Assembly (NCBI GenBank): GCA_036407095.1
Contig: DASWZV010000143.1
Span: 310,001-374,000, forward strand
Length of the DNA: 64,000 nucleotides
Origin: Gp6-AA40 sp036407095
Lineage (GTDB): Bacteria; Acidobacteriota; Vicinamibacteria; Vicinamibacterales; UBA2999
Direction of reading: 5' to 3'
Below the pieces are notes generated by a model. The model was not told the DNA's origin. It did not search any database and saw only the letters and a list, made by a program, of their open reading frames with translations. The position numbers and the translations under genes were made by a program. Position 1 is the first letter of the stretch; each line of letters begins with the position of its first letter. Shown piece after piece: positions 28,301 to 38,047 of this stretch.

Positions 28301-29507
28301 GACGATCGAGAAGGGGCGCATCCGCTCGTTCGCGCTGCCGCATGCGCTCGAGAACATCAACGGCGCCCTGGTCTTCGACTCTGAGGGTGTCACGCTCGAC
28401 GGCCTGACCGCGCAGCTGGCCAGGGGCGACGTCCGGTTCGCCGGTCGCATCAACAAGAACGGGTACCTGCCCGGCCGTTTCGACGTGACGATGAACGGCA
28501 CGAATATGCAGTTGCGGTTTCCCCAGGGCATGCGCTCGTCGCTCGTCGACGCGACGCTCTCGCTGCAGGGATCGAGGGAGGACGCGACGCTGTCGGGGCT
28601 CGTCAACGTGAAGGATGCAGTGTATACGCAGGCGTTCTCGACCGGCGGCGGTCTCTTCGACTTCACCAGTGGAGGCGAGAACCTGGCGCCCGATCTGGGT
28701 CCCACGGCCACGACCATTCCCCTGCGCTACGACATCCGTATCATCGCGCCGTCGACCCTGCAGATCAAAAACCAGACGCTGCGGATCGTCGCCAACGCTG
28801 AACTGCAGCTCGTTGGGACGTTCGATCGACCGGTCGTGCTCGGCAGGGTCGAAGTCACGCGAGGGAATGCGCTGATCGAAGGCAAGCAGTTCGTGATCAC
28901 GCGCGGCACGATCGACTTCAACAATCCCACCAAGACCGATCCGTTTTTCGACATCGAGGCGGAAGCGCGCATTCCGGTGCCGGGCGAGACCTATCGTGTG
29001 ACCCTCCGTGCCGCCGGTCCGCGGGACCGGCTCAACAGCCTCGCGCTCACCTCGGACCCTCCGCTTCCCGAGGCCGAAATCATCGCCCTCGTCTTCAGCG
29101 ACATCGCACCGAGCGGCAACGTCGAGTTCGCGCAGTACAACAAGCTCACCCCGCAGCAGCAGCTGGCTCAGGACCAGGCCGCCCGTGCGCTCACCGGCCT
29201 GCTCGGGGCCTCGGAAGTGAGCCGGGTCGCGGAGAAGACGTTCGGCATCGACACATTGCGGATCACGCCGTCGCTGACGGATCCGACTACGCAGTCGTTC
29301 CGATTGGAGCCGGGTGCCCGCGTCACGGTGTTCAAACGCATGACCGATCGGGTGTCGCTCATGTACTCGCGCAGCCTGACCTCGTCGTCCAACAGCGACC
29401 AGATCATCGTGCTCCAGTACGATCAGACGGACCAGTTCTCGTGGATCGTGTCGCGCAACGAGGACGGTACTTACGCGCTCGACTGGCAGGTCCGAAAATC
29501 GTTTTGA
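25380..29507 (+). CDS. tamB: TamB-like translocation and assembly module protein
   Basis: 1375 residues from GTG 25380 (a TTG at 25371 would overlap the previous gene by 8 bp). One N-terminal transmembrane helix (TIVRRTIIVVAVILAVAFVTT) anchors the protein in the inner membrane; the rest is a very long beta-rich region of AsmA-like repeats, and the C-terminal 300 residues fit the TamB/DUF490 domain (TRGTIDFNNPTKTDPFFDIE, followed by LTSDPPLPEAEIIALVFSD). TamB bridges the periplasm and moves phospholipid or assists outer-membrane protein insertion with an Omp85 partner. The next gene is that partner, overlapping by one base. Confidence 0.92.
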   Translation: MNLSPVLVPLRHPITRRVRTIVRRTIIVVAVILAVAFVTTVSIDVGPLLKSLAEQQGSKYIERPMHIGRMEARLWDGAFIFHDFRIEGLTPEETPFLTARRIVVSMPWSTLFDRRVVFDSIEMTDWQMYVENLADGRHNFPRFTRERKGPRSVWTTTLQYVRAYRGQFTYQDFGTPWGIVTRNLDVTVTKLGSDYRGTARFANGLVAIQNYLPFRTDMTSNFKIDGGRVIFGRIDLATEGTKSVMKGDVNLSFWPELMVHVKSTIDFPKMREIFFPGDSFSLDGTSQFDGTFHLFKETQVAGQPPRTGRELKGEFQSPLAGINKYRFSNLRGSVRWTPELLEVTDATAGAYGGTSEFMYRMAPLNAKGVVPTATFDARYENVELTSISDLFELNGIRFAGRASGRNLLEWPLRQYSAHTGMGYVSATPPGGTPVMTREMPLARIAAREARRQAYGPFSPLTPFEPVPVGGEITYAYGPDWIDISNAQLATNSTYVEMQGRTKYGPESRFPFHVSSADWQDSDRLFAGILTAFGSKTGAIPIGGYGTFDGLMTGDFRSPRIEGDFAGERIKAWNVVWGSVRGAAVIENSYADVKDVVITSGESTIKTTGRYSLGFPRKDGGEQINSRIEISKRPAADLRRAFNIDDYQVDGLLSGEFQITGEYLRPHGTGRMEIVDGTAYGEPFDSATANVRLEGEGARMQQVVVQKSGGRGTGNAYIGWNGTYSFTFNAQGIPIESVAAAKRLQMPLAGTLKFDANGSGSFESPRYDVSGSLTDVFVGNEGIGQVNARVGVDNDVMSLEMDAASSRLQVHGVGRIALNDQKDAQLTFNVLDTSLDPYVRLYLPRLSPFTTAVVTGSVNVTGELNDIDHLLVDATVDKLDMRLFDYALRNARPIRVALDNHTVDIKDMRLEGQETQLDVSGRANLHDETIAIRANGDANLAVLQGFFSNIRSTGSAKLAATLQGPLRDPAANGMLTIEKGRIRSFALPHALENINGALVFDSEGVTLDGLTAQLARGDVRFAGRINKNGYLPGRFDVTMNGTNMQLRFPQGMRSSLVDATLSLQGSREDATLSGLVNVKDAVYTQAFSTGGGLFDFTSGGENLAPDLGPTATTIPLRYDIRIIAPSTLQIKNQTLRIVANAELQLVGTFDRPVVLGRVEVTRGNALIEGKQFVITRGTIDFNNPTKTDPFFDIEAEARIPVPGETYRVTLRAAGPRDRLNSLALTSDPPLPEAEIIALVFSDIAPSGNVEFAQYNKLTPQQQLAQDQAARALTGLLGASEVSRVAEKTFGIDTLRITPSLTDPTTQSFRLEPGARVTVFKRMTDRVSLMYSRSLTSSSNSDQIIVLQYDQTDQFSWIVSRNEDGTYALDWQVRKSF

Positions 29508-32404
29508 TGCGCCGCCTCCCGGCTACGACTCTTCTGATCTGTCTGCAGACAGCCGTGTGCGTGCTGCACGGGTCGCACGCCGGCGCGCAGACGCCTCCCC
29601 CTGAACCGACCATCGTCGATGTGCGCGTCGAGCAGGAGGGGAAACCAGTCGACGATCCCGCGATCACGTCCCTGATTCAAACGCGCGTCGGCCAGCCGCT
29701 GTCGATGCGTGACGTTCGCGAAACGATCACGCATCTGATCAGCCTGAATCGTTTCGAGAACATCGAGCCGTTGAGTGAGCCGGTGGCCAACGGCGTCCGC
29801 GTCACCTGGGTCCTGGAGCCGCTGCATCCGGTGGACCGCATCGAGTTCACGGGCATGACGGGCCTGTCGACGGGCGATTTACGACACGCTCTCACCGAAC
29901 GCTACGCCGGATTTCCGACCGAAGGCCACGTCGACGAGGCGCGGGAAACGCTGCTCATGCAGTATCGGCGCCGCGGATACCCGAATGCGAAGGTGATGGC
30001 TCGGATCGTGCCGACGCACAATCCCGACCGTGCGACGTTGTACTTCGACGTCGAAGCCGGCATGCGCGCCCGGATCATGGGTCTGCGGATGACGCAGCTC
30101 GATGCCAACGGGCGGAGCAATCTCGCGGACGTTCCGGATATCAAAGACGGGCAGCCGTACGATGAGGATGCGATTCAGAAGGAACTGACGGCGTGGGAAA
30201 ACCGCCTGCGCAACAAGGGCTTCTACGAAGCGCGTGCGACGCATGGTGTCCAGTGGGTCAGCGACAGCGCCGCCGTCTTCGTCAACCTGACGCGCGGGCC
30301 GCATGTCAGCATCGCCTTCGCCGGCGACCCGCTTCCCCCGAATGAAAAGGATCGCCTCGTGCCGGTCCGTGAGCAAGGATCGGCGGATGAGGACCTGCTC
30401 GAGGACTCGTCCCGTGCGATCGAGAACTACCTGCACCAGCGCGGATACCGCGATGCCACCGCGCAGTTCACGCGCGACGAGCGCGAGGGCGAGCTGGTCA
30501 TCACCTTCAACGTGAAGCGCGGGCTGCGGTACGTCGTGCGCAACGTGCAGTTCACCGGCAACGAATCGATTCCCGCCGCGCAGCTCCGGGACCTGGTCCG
30601 CCTCAGGAACGGCGAGCCGTTCGTGCGGGCCACGCTCGACGCCGGCACTCAGGCGATCGTCAGCACTTACCGTCAGAGAGGCTTCACGCGCGCCCAGACC
30701 AAGCACAACGAGAACGTGATACTACCCGAGAATCTCAACGATCCCGATCGAGGCGTCGACGTGACGCTCGCGATCGATGAAGGTCCGCGGTCGATCGTGC
30801 GCGAGGTGACCTTCATGGGAAACAAGGTGCTCAGCGAGGCTGACCTGCAACGCATGACCGTCGTCTCGCCTGGACGCCCGTTTGTCGGCAGCGAGATGCT
30901 GAACGATCGCGATCGCATCGCAACCGAGTATCGCAATCGCGGCTACGAGAGCGTCGTGGTCACCACCGAGCCGCAGTTTGCCGAGAAGGACACGCAGGTC
31001 ACTGTCCACTTCACCATCAACGAAGGTCCTCAGATCATCGTCGATCACATCATCATCGTCGGCAACCATAGGACCAGCAATCGCACGATCGAACGCGAGT
31101 TGACCCTGTACCCCGGCCAACCGCTCGGGGAGGCCGCGCTGGTCGAGAGCCGGACGCGGCTCGCCGCCCTTCAGCTCTTTCGGCGCGTGAGTATCGAGCC
31201 GGTCGCGCACGGCAGCGAGACGAAGCGGGACGTCCTCATTCAGGTCGAAGAAGCGCCCGGAACCTTCATGGGCATGGGAGGCGGCGTCGAAGGCGGCTTC
31301 GTACAGCGGCTCGGCGTCGATGGCAATGCCGAGGAGCGGTTCGAGGTGGCGCCGCGCGGATTCTTCCAGATCGGGCGACGAAACCTGTGGGGGAAGAATC
31401 GCACCATCAACCTGTTCACACGGGTCAGCCTTCGCTCGACCAACCAGTTCGTGGCCACTGCCCCGGTGGCGACCCCGACCGGGCAGACCTCGTATGGCTT
31501 TAACGAATATCGGGTCGTACCAACCTACACCGAGCCGCGCGTGTTCGGGTTGCGGTCGAATTTGCAGGTGCAGGGTATTCTCGAGCAGGCGGTTCGCACC
31601 ACGTTCAACTTCAGACGCCGCGAGTTCCGGGCACAGGGCGATCTTGCACTCTCGCAACGCTACCACCTGACCGGCTTCTACTCGCTTCAGCGCGTCAACC
31701 TGTTCGACATCACCGACCTGAACGACCTTCCGCAGATCGATAGAACGTTTCCAACCGTGCGTCTGTCGAAATTCTCGGGGTCCGTGAGCCGCGACACCCG
31801 CGACGATCTCTTCGATCCGTCGATCGGCACGTTCAGTATCATCAGCGGAGATCTGGCGGCACACGCGATCGGATCGCAGGTCGGGTTCGTGAAAACGTAT
31901 CTGCAGGGGTTCTGGTATCGCCGTCTTCCCGTGCCGCGCCGCGTGGTGCTCGCACTCGGCGCGCGCGTCGGCGTCGCGCACGGGTTCGAGCAGGTCACGG
32001 AAGGAGAGGTCATCAGCGACCTGCCCGCGAGCGAGCGGTTCTTCGCGGGCGGCCCAACCAGCGTGCGCGGCTTCTCACTCGATGCCCTCGTGAATCAGCA
32101 GACCGTCACGCCGACCGGCTTTCCGACCGGCGGCGACGGCGTGGTCATCTTCAACACCGAGCTGCGCGTGGCGCTCTTCGGGCAACTGCAGGCCGCAGGC
32201 TTCCTCGATGCGGGCAATGTGTTTCCACGTGCCAGCGATCTAGACTTCACCGACCTCCGCCCGACCCCGGGCTTCGGCCTGATCTATCGCTCACCGGTTG
32301 GACCGATCCGTGTCGATCTCGGGTTTAATCCCAATCCCATGAAGTTTGGAACGGACGTGGAACGAAGCTGGGTCTGGCATATTCTGCTCGGTCAGGCATT
32401 CTGA
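29507..32404 (+). CDS. bamA: Omp85 outer-membrane assembly protein (BamA/TamA) with about seven POTRA domains
   Basis: 965 residues from ATG 29507, which shares its A with the tamB TGA. A signal peptide ends near GAQTPPP. Seven successive POTRA-like modules (each about 75-85 residues, e.g. VDRIEFTGM, RNVQFTGNESIPAAQLRDLV, VREVTFMGNKVLSEADLQRM, VDHIIIVGNHRTSNRTIERE) lead into a 16-strand barrel domain (about 610-965) that ends in the Omp85 C-terminal motif ending in Phe. A conserved VRGF loop motif (GGPTSVRGFSLDAL) is present. The length and POTRA count exceed E. coli BamA (five) and TamA (three). It inserts beta-barrel proteins into the outer membrane. Confidence 0.93.
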   Translation: MRRLPATTLLICLQTAVCVLHGSHAGAQTPPPEPTIVDVRVEQEGKPVDDPAITSLIQTRVGQPLSMRDVRETITHLISLNRFENIEPLSEPVANGVRVTWVLEPLHPVDRIEFTGMTGLSTGDLRHALTERYAGFPTEGHVDEARETLLMQYRRRGYPNAKVMARIVPTHNPDRATLYFDVEAGMRARIMGLRMTQLDANGRSNLADVPDIKDGQPYDEDAIQKELTAWENRLRNKGFYEARATHGVQWVSDSAAVFVNLTRGPHVSIAFAGDPLPPNEKDRLVPVREQGSADEDLLEDSSRAIENYLHQRGYRDATAQFTRDEREGELVITFNVKRGLRYVVRNVQFTGNESIPAAQLRDLVRLRNGEPFVRATLDAGTQAIVSTYRQRGFTRAQTKHNENVILPENLNDPDRGVDVTLAIDEGPRSIVREVTFMGNKVLSEADLQRMTVVSPGRPFVGSEMLNDRDRIATEYRNRGYESVVVTTEPQFAEKDTQVTVHFTINEGPQIIVDHIIIVGNHRTSNRTIERELTLYPGQPLGEAALVESRTRLAALQLFRRVSIEPVAHGSETKRDVLIQVEEAPGTFMGMGGGVEGGFVQRLGVDGNAEERFEVAPRGFFQIGRRNLWGKNRTINLFTRVSLRSTNQFVATAPVATPTGQTSYGFNEYRVVPTYTEPRVFGLRSNLQVQGILEQAVRTTFNFRRREFRAQGDLALSQRYHLTGFYSLQRVNLFDITDLNDLPQIDRTFPTVRLSKFSGSVSRDTRDDLFDPSIGTFSIISGDLAAHAIGSQVGFVKTYLQGFWYRRLPVPRRVVLALGARVGVAHGFEQVTEGEVISDLPASERFFAGGPTSVRGFSLDALVNQQTVTPTGFPTGGDGVVIFNTELRVALFGQLQAAGFLDAGNVFPRASDLDFTDLRPTPGFGLIYRSPVGPIRVDLGFNPNPMKFGTDVERSWVWHILLGQAF

Positions 32405-32410
32405 GTGCTG

Positions 32411-32504
32411 TAATGCAGAATGCAGTATGCAGATGCCGAGAAGAATATGCCGATCGATACTTCATCTGGCCGTTCTGCATTCTGCATTCTGCATTCTGAA
32501 TTTC
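32411..32504. repeat. Inverted tandem-repeat element, GCAGAATGC family, overlapping a signal peptide
   Basis: The left arm (32411-32432) has AATGCAGAATGCAGTATGCA. The right arm (32472-32504) has GTTCTGCATTCTGCATTCTG and more. It follows the bamA stop and contains the start codon of the SurA-like gene in its left arm; the right arm encodes LAVLHSAFCILNFS, the hydrophobic core of that gene's signal peptide. Confidence 0.9.
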
Positions 32505-33077
32505 TCTGTCGTCTCGGCCCAGCAGCCGCTCGACCGACTTCTCGCACGAATCGGGACAACCGCCGTGACGGAGACCGACGTGATGGCCGCGGTCGGCCTT
32601 GGTCTCGTTGATGCGCAGTCAGCCAACAATCCTGACGCGCTGAAACAGGTGATCGATCGTCAGCTCATGCTCGTAGAGATCGCCCGGTTCCCGCCGCCCG
32701 AGCCTCCCCCCGATGCCGTAGACAAACAGCTCGAGATGATGAAGATGCACGCAGGTGACGGGCTCATGGGACTCCTGCATGAGACCGGCCTGGACGAGAT
32801 GCGGCTGCGCAACCTTGCGCGCGACACGCTCCGCATCCAGGCGTACGTCGCGCAGCGCTTCGGCACCTCGAGGCAGGTGACGAGCGACGAGGTCCGGCGC
32901 TACTACGACGATCATCAGGCGCAGTTCGTGCGGAACGGCCAGGTCATCCCGTTCGAGCAGGCAGAGGCCGATGCCCGGCGCATGGCATCGGCGGCGCGGC
33001 TGCGCGACGCCATCTCACAATGGGTCAGCGAGCTCCGCATGCGGGCCGACGTCGTCGAGGTCAGGAAAACGCGATGA
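32427..33077 (+). CDS. SurA-N-like periplasmic chaperone/foldase
   Basis: 216 residues from ATG 32427 (ATG 32433 also possible). Signal peptide (about 1-34, ending FSVVSAQQ), then a domain resembling the SurA N-terminal chaperone region: PLDRLLARIGTTAVTETDVM, VIDRQLMLVEIARF, and a final lobe LRMRADVVEVRK. The parvulin PPIase domains are absent, giving a short form. Location directly after BamA supports a role in delivering outer-membrane proteins. The end overlaps the convergent CPBP protease gene by 17 bp. Confidence 0.8.
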   Translation: MQMPRRICRSILHLAVLHSAFCILNFSVVSAQQPLDRLLARIGTTAVTETDVMAAVGLGLVDAQSANNPDALKQVIDRQLMLVEIARFPPPEPPPDAVDKQLEMMKMHAGDGLMGLLHETGLDEMRLRNLARDTLRIQAYVAQRFGTSRQVTSDEVRRYYDDHQAQFVRNGQVIPFEQAEADARRMASAARLRDAISQWVSELRMRADVVEVRKTR

Positions 33078-33822
33078 TCGCGACGCGCAGCACTTCGAGC
33101 GCGTTGAACCCGGCGTGGCTCACCATCGGCGCGATTGCGCTGCGCCGGCGCAGATAGACGATCGCCCACAACGCCCCGAGGACGCCGGTGGTCACCGCCG
33201 CATCGTACCCTTGCTGCAGATGGCCCAGGCCAAAGGCGGTGCTCAGGACGATGACGCCGACCACAGCGCCACCCAGATGCCGCTCGAATCGGCGCAGCAG
33301 GAACGCGCGCTGAAGTTCCTCGCGAATGCCTCCGGCGACAATGGCGACAATACCGAGCAGAACCGCCTGCATGGGGCTCCCGGTCGCAAGCTGCTCGATG
33401 GGGTTGGTCGGCACGTTGTGAAGAGCCGGGGCGACGCGCATCAACAGCAGCATCAGCAGGCCCACGATGAGAAACGTGGGTGGCACCAGCAGCACGCCCA
33501 ACGCGGCTTCTCTCCAGCGAGGGCGGTTCCCCCACCAAAGATCGCGGACCCGCTCCCTGTGGACGTGAGTCAGGACCACCATCAGGGCAACGAGTACAAT
33601 TGTGTCAGCCAACGACAGGACGACGACCGTCGACAGCGACAGCTCGGGCCCGAAGGACCAGCCTGCGAGTTGCATCACTTTCAGAATGCTGAGCTGGGTC
33701 GGAATACTCGAACAAAGCAGAATTTCGAGGATTGCCACGGCCCGCCGCTGGCCCTGGGACAGGCCGACATCCCCGGCGACCGGCATCGCTTCCGAAGGCA
33801 CTCGCACGCCCTGGTCGCTCAC
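33061..33822 (-). CDS. CPBP-family intramembrane metalloprotease
   Basis: 253 residues from GTG 33822, about seven transmembrane helices. The three glutamyl protease motifs are visible: EELQRAFLLRR (E-E-x5-R), FGLGHLQQ (F-x3-H) and HAGFN (H-x3-N). Relatives include Rce1/Abi proteases that cut membrane substrates. An upstream extension of the frame is possible but the -10 element TACACT (minus strand) 7 nt before the GTG favours this start. Confidence 0.88.
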   Translation of the reverse strand: MSDQGVRVPSEAMPVAGDVGLSQGQRRAVAILEILLCSSIPTQLSILKVMQLAGWSFGPELSLSTVVVLSLADTIVLVALMVVLTHVHRERVRDLWWGNRPRWREAALGVLLVPPTFLIVGLLMLLLMRVAPALHNVPTNPIEQLATGSPMQAVLLGIVAIVAGGIREELQRAFLLRRFERHLGGAVVGVIVLSTAFGLGHLQQGYDAAVTTGVLGALWAIVYLRRRSAIAPMVSHAGFNALEVLRVAIIAFS

Positions 33823-33829
33823 GCGTTCT

Positions 33830-33835
33830 AGTGTA
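33830..33835 (-). promoter_or_regulatory. -10 element TACACT of the CPBP protease gene
   Basis: Read on the minus strand, TACACT ends 7 nt before the GTG start. No ribosome-binding site fits between them, the same close spacing seen for hslV, accC and others here. Confidence 0.45.
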
Positions 33836-33947
33836 CGAGTACGGAAGGACCCGAAATCGACCTCAGGGACAAACCCGGCAGATTGATACCCCCAAATGGT
33901 GTAAAAATGACCGGGTGGCATTCCCCCGATAAGGACACAACGCAACA

Positions 33948-35348
<1,401 letters not shown>

Positions 35349-35407
35349 GGTCGCGACGGCGGCGGATCGCGTACGTGTCCCTCGTGTGATGCGCATGGCG
35401 CCGTGCC

Positions 35408-35444
35408 TCTTTTGCATGTTGCCGGTTTGCGTTTTGAGTGTTGA
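35408..35444. repeat. Half element: T-rich tandem arm before the histidine kinase gene
   Basis: Units TTTTGCATGTTGCC, GGTTTGCG, TTTTGAGTGTTGAA form a right-arm-like T/G-rich stretch ending exactly at the ATG at 35445. No matching left arm is visible. It resembles the right arms of the CGCAAAACTC and GCAAAATGC families. Confidence 0.5.
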
Positions 35445-37439
35445 ATGCGCCTGAGCATCAGGGTCAAGCAGATCCTCGGCGTGACCACAATCGTGGGGCT
35501 GGCGGTTGTCGGGCTCAGCGCCCTCTACGCGATGCGTCTGGCAAACGTCGTGGTGCGCGAGAGCTATTCGCGCGGGCAGTTCCTCACCAAAGCGATCTTG
35601 CAGCGCGCAGGAAGCATCGTGACCGGTGGCGGCGATCCGTACGCGGCGTTGCGGGAGGATCCCGGTCTCCGCGCGATCCTCGAGTCGAGCCTCTACGGGG
35701 ATGACGTGCTGACCGCGGCGATCGTCGACGTCAACGGCATCATCGTGGCGCACAACATCCGGTCGCTCGAAGGCAATCAGATCAAAGCACGGCCCGATCT
35801 CGCCAGGCTCGCCAACGAAAGCGATCTCAACAAGCTCAAGTTCCTCTACCTCGCGGACGAACAGACGATCATCGAAGTACAGGAGCAGTTGAAGCGAGGC
35901 GACGAAGACTTCGGCTCGATTCGCATCGGCGTGTCGACCACGCTGATGCGAATCGAGCTCGACAAGCTGCTGTGGGAAGCGCTCGTGACGTCGGCGATCG
36001 CGCTCGGTATCGCCGTGTTCGTCGCCGGCATTCTGTCGCAGCTGCTGCTGCGTCCGATTCACGTCCTGCGAAGCGGCTTGACCAGACTCGGCCAGGGTGA
36101 GTTCGGCGTCTCGCTCGATCTGCCGCCCGGCGACGAGTTCGGCGAGCTCGGTAATTTCTTCAACACCGTCAGTCAGCAGTTGTCGGCCGATCGATCGCTG
36201 CTCGCCGGACAGAAGGCGCACCTGCAGTCGGCGGTCGAACATCTCGAGGACGCGGTCGCGCTGTTCAATCCGTCGGGTGAGCTGCTCTTCAGCAATCCCG
36301 CCATGCAGCACACGCTCGCGGCGGATTCGATCGGGCGCTCGTTGCCGACGCTCCTTTCCGCCGGCCATCCGTATCGAACGCTGGTGGAGGAGACGCTCGC
36401 GACTCGGCGCTCGCGCGGACCAGTGCAGGTGCAGGGCCATCCGACCGAACAAATACATGTGCCCCGGCGCGGGGTGGGCGGTCATGGGGCCGCCGCGGTT
36501 GCGACGGCATCGACCGAAGCGATCGGGACGAAGCTGGAGTCGCGCGGTGTCGACGAAGAGCTCGTGATGACGCACGCGGTCGTCGGGACGAGCGGCGAAC
36601 TGGTCGGCGTGCTGCTCGTCTCGCGCAATCTCGCTCAGCTGTCGCGCGTGCAGTCCACGCTGGCGTATTCTCGCAAGCTGGTCGCTCTCGGGCGTCTGAC
36701 CGCGGGCATTGCGCACGAGGTCAAGAATCCGCTCAATGCGATGATGATTCACCTCGAGCTGCTGAGAACCAAGATTCGAAGCACGGTCGCCGCGGCGCTG
36801 CAGCCGGAGCCGGTAGCGGCGGCGGGCGGAATGCTCGGGCTCGGCCCCGGCCGAGCTTCGCCGTTGCCGGCCCCCGTCCAGGGAGCGCTCGACCACGTCT
36901 CAGTGATCGAGGGTGAAATCAGGCGCCTCGATGAAGTCGTGCAGGGGTTCCTGAAGTTCACGAGGCCGGAAGATTTACGCCTCCAGCCGGTGAAGTTGAA
37001 CGCGTTATTCGACGAAATACTTCCTGTGATCGAGACGGAAGCCGCAAAACATGCCGTCCGCGTGACGCTGGACTCCCCCGTGACGGTGCCTGCCGTCAAT
37101 GGCGACGCCGCGATGCTGCGCCAGGTGTTCCTGAATCTTGCGATCAACGCCTGTCAGGCGATGTCCAAGTCGAACGGAGGGACGCTTCGAATCGTCACGG
37201 CGGCTGCGTCGAGAGGGCGCGTCGAGATTCGAGTCGAGGATACTGGCGTCGGCATCCCGCCAGAGCACCTCTCGCGTATTTTCGATCTCTACTTCACGAC
37301 CAAGGAGCGTGGAACCGGCATCGGCCTGTCCATGGTGTATCGAATCATTCAGATGCACGATGGCGAGATCGAGGTGCAGTCCACGCCCGGGCGCGGAACG
37401 ACATTCCGTGTGCTGCTACCGCGATCGCAGGGGTACTGA
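35445..37439 (+). CDS. Membrane sensor histidine kinase (HAMP, PAS, HisKA, HATPase)
   Basis: 664 residues. An N-terminal helix (about 8-30), an extracytoplasmic sensor segment (about 31-165), a second helix (about 172-205), then HAMP (about 205-260), PAS (about 265-385), HisKA with His424 (GIAHEVKNPLNAMMIHLEL) and HATPase (NLAINACQAM, EDTGVGIPPEHL, GTGIGLSMVYRI). An Ala/Gly/Pro-rich insertion splits the HisKA helices. It is the likely partner of the adjacent NtrC-type regulator. Confidence 0.92.
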   Translation: MRLSIRVKQILGVTTIVGLAVVGLSALYAMRLANVVVRESYSRGQFLTKAILQRAGSIVTGGGDPYAALREDPGLRAILESSLYGDDVLTAAIVDVNGIIVAHNIRSLEGNQIKARPDLARLANESDLNKLKFLYLADEQTIIEVQEQLKRGDEDFGSIRIGVSTTLMRIELDKLLWEALVTSAIALGIAVFVAGILSQLLLRPIHVLRSGLTRLGQGEFGVSLDLPPGDEFGELGNFFNTVSQQLSADRSLLAGQKAHLQSAVEHLEDAVALFNPSGELLFSNPAMQHTLAADSIGRSLPTLLSAGHPYRTLVEETLATRRSRGPVQVQGHPTEQIHVPRRGVGGHGAAAVATASTEAIGTKLESRGVDEELVMTHAVVGTSGELVGVLLVSRNLAQLSRVQSTLAYSRKLVALGRLTAGIAHEVKNPLNAMMIHLELLRTKIRSTVAAALQPEPVAAAGGMLGLGPGRASPLPAPVQGALDHVSVIEGEIRRLDEVVQGFLKFTRPEDLRLQPVKLNALFDEILPVIETEAAKHAVRVTLDSPVTVPAVNGDAAMLRQVFLNLAINACQAMSKSNGGTLRIVTAAASRGRVEIRVEDTGVGIPPEHLSRIFDLYFTTKERGTGIGLSMVYRIIQMHDGEIEVQSTPGRGTTFRVLLPRSQGY

Positions 37440-37440
37440 A

Positions 37441-38013
37441 ATGAACAACAAGCTCTTGCTCGGTGTGTGCTGCCTGCTGCCATTTGCCGCGGGCGCCGGT
37501 TGCGGGAAGGCCCGTGCGCAGACTGTGCCCGACGGGGCGCCGCTGGCGGTGCCCGCCCCCCCGTCTCGCGTGTTCGCGCCGATTGAGGACGAGGAGCCGC
37601 TGGCCGCTACAGCTAGCCCGGCGACTGAGGGGTTGCCTGGGACGGCGCCTAAGCCGCCGGGTCAGAACCCGCCGCGCACTACGCGTCGCCCTGAAGGCGA
37701 GCGGGCGGAGCAGACACCTGCCGCTTCGCCGACGCCGGCATCTGCACCAGAGCCCCCGCGTGAGCTTCGCGCGGCCTCCGCGCCGGCTGACGCAGAAGCC
37801 GAGAAGAGGATCGCCGAGCAGCTGCGGCGCGCGTCGCAGATACTGGGCAACACCTACTACCAGGGGCTCTCGGCGCAGCGTCAGGAGACTTACAATCAGG
37901 CGAAAGGGCTCATCGTCGAAGGAGAACGGGCGCTGAAGGAGCGCAATTTCGTCTACGCGGACACGCTCGCAGGGAAAGCAACGAAGCTCGCGGCGGACCT
38001 CTCGGGCCGCTGA
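37441..38013 (+). CDS. Proline-rich lipoprotein with C-terminal helical domain
   Basis: 190 residues from ATG 37441, one base after the kinase stop. A lipoprotein signal (LLPFAAGAGCGKA) leads to a Pro/Ala-rich disordered region (about 25-115) and a compact helical C-terminus (RIAEQLRRASQILGNTYYQG; tail AGKATKLAADLSGR). Co-transcribed with the kinase; perhaps an envelope sensor or an anchor for it. No family recognised. Confidence 0.75.
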   Translation: MNNKLLLGVCCLLPFAAGAGCGKARAQTVPDGAPLAVPAPPSRVFAPIEDEEPLAATASPATEGLPGTAPKPPGQNPPRTTRRPEGERAEQTPAASPTPASAPEPPRELRAASAPADAEAEKRIAEQLRRASQILGNTYYQGLSAQRQETYNQAKGLIVEGERALKERNFVYADTLAGKATKLAADLSGR

Positions 38014-38020
38014 TATCCGA

Positions 38021-38036
38021 GGGGGCTCGAGCCCCC
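38021..38036. terminator. GGGGGCTCGAGCCCCC palindrome between convergent genes
   Basis: A fully self-complementary 16 bp sequence with the GCTCTAC box just downstream. It lies between the lipoprotein gene (+) and the minus-strand Omp85 gene and may end both transcripts. Confidence 0.6.
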
Positions 38037-38047
38037 GCTCTACCACC

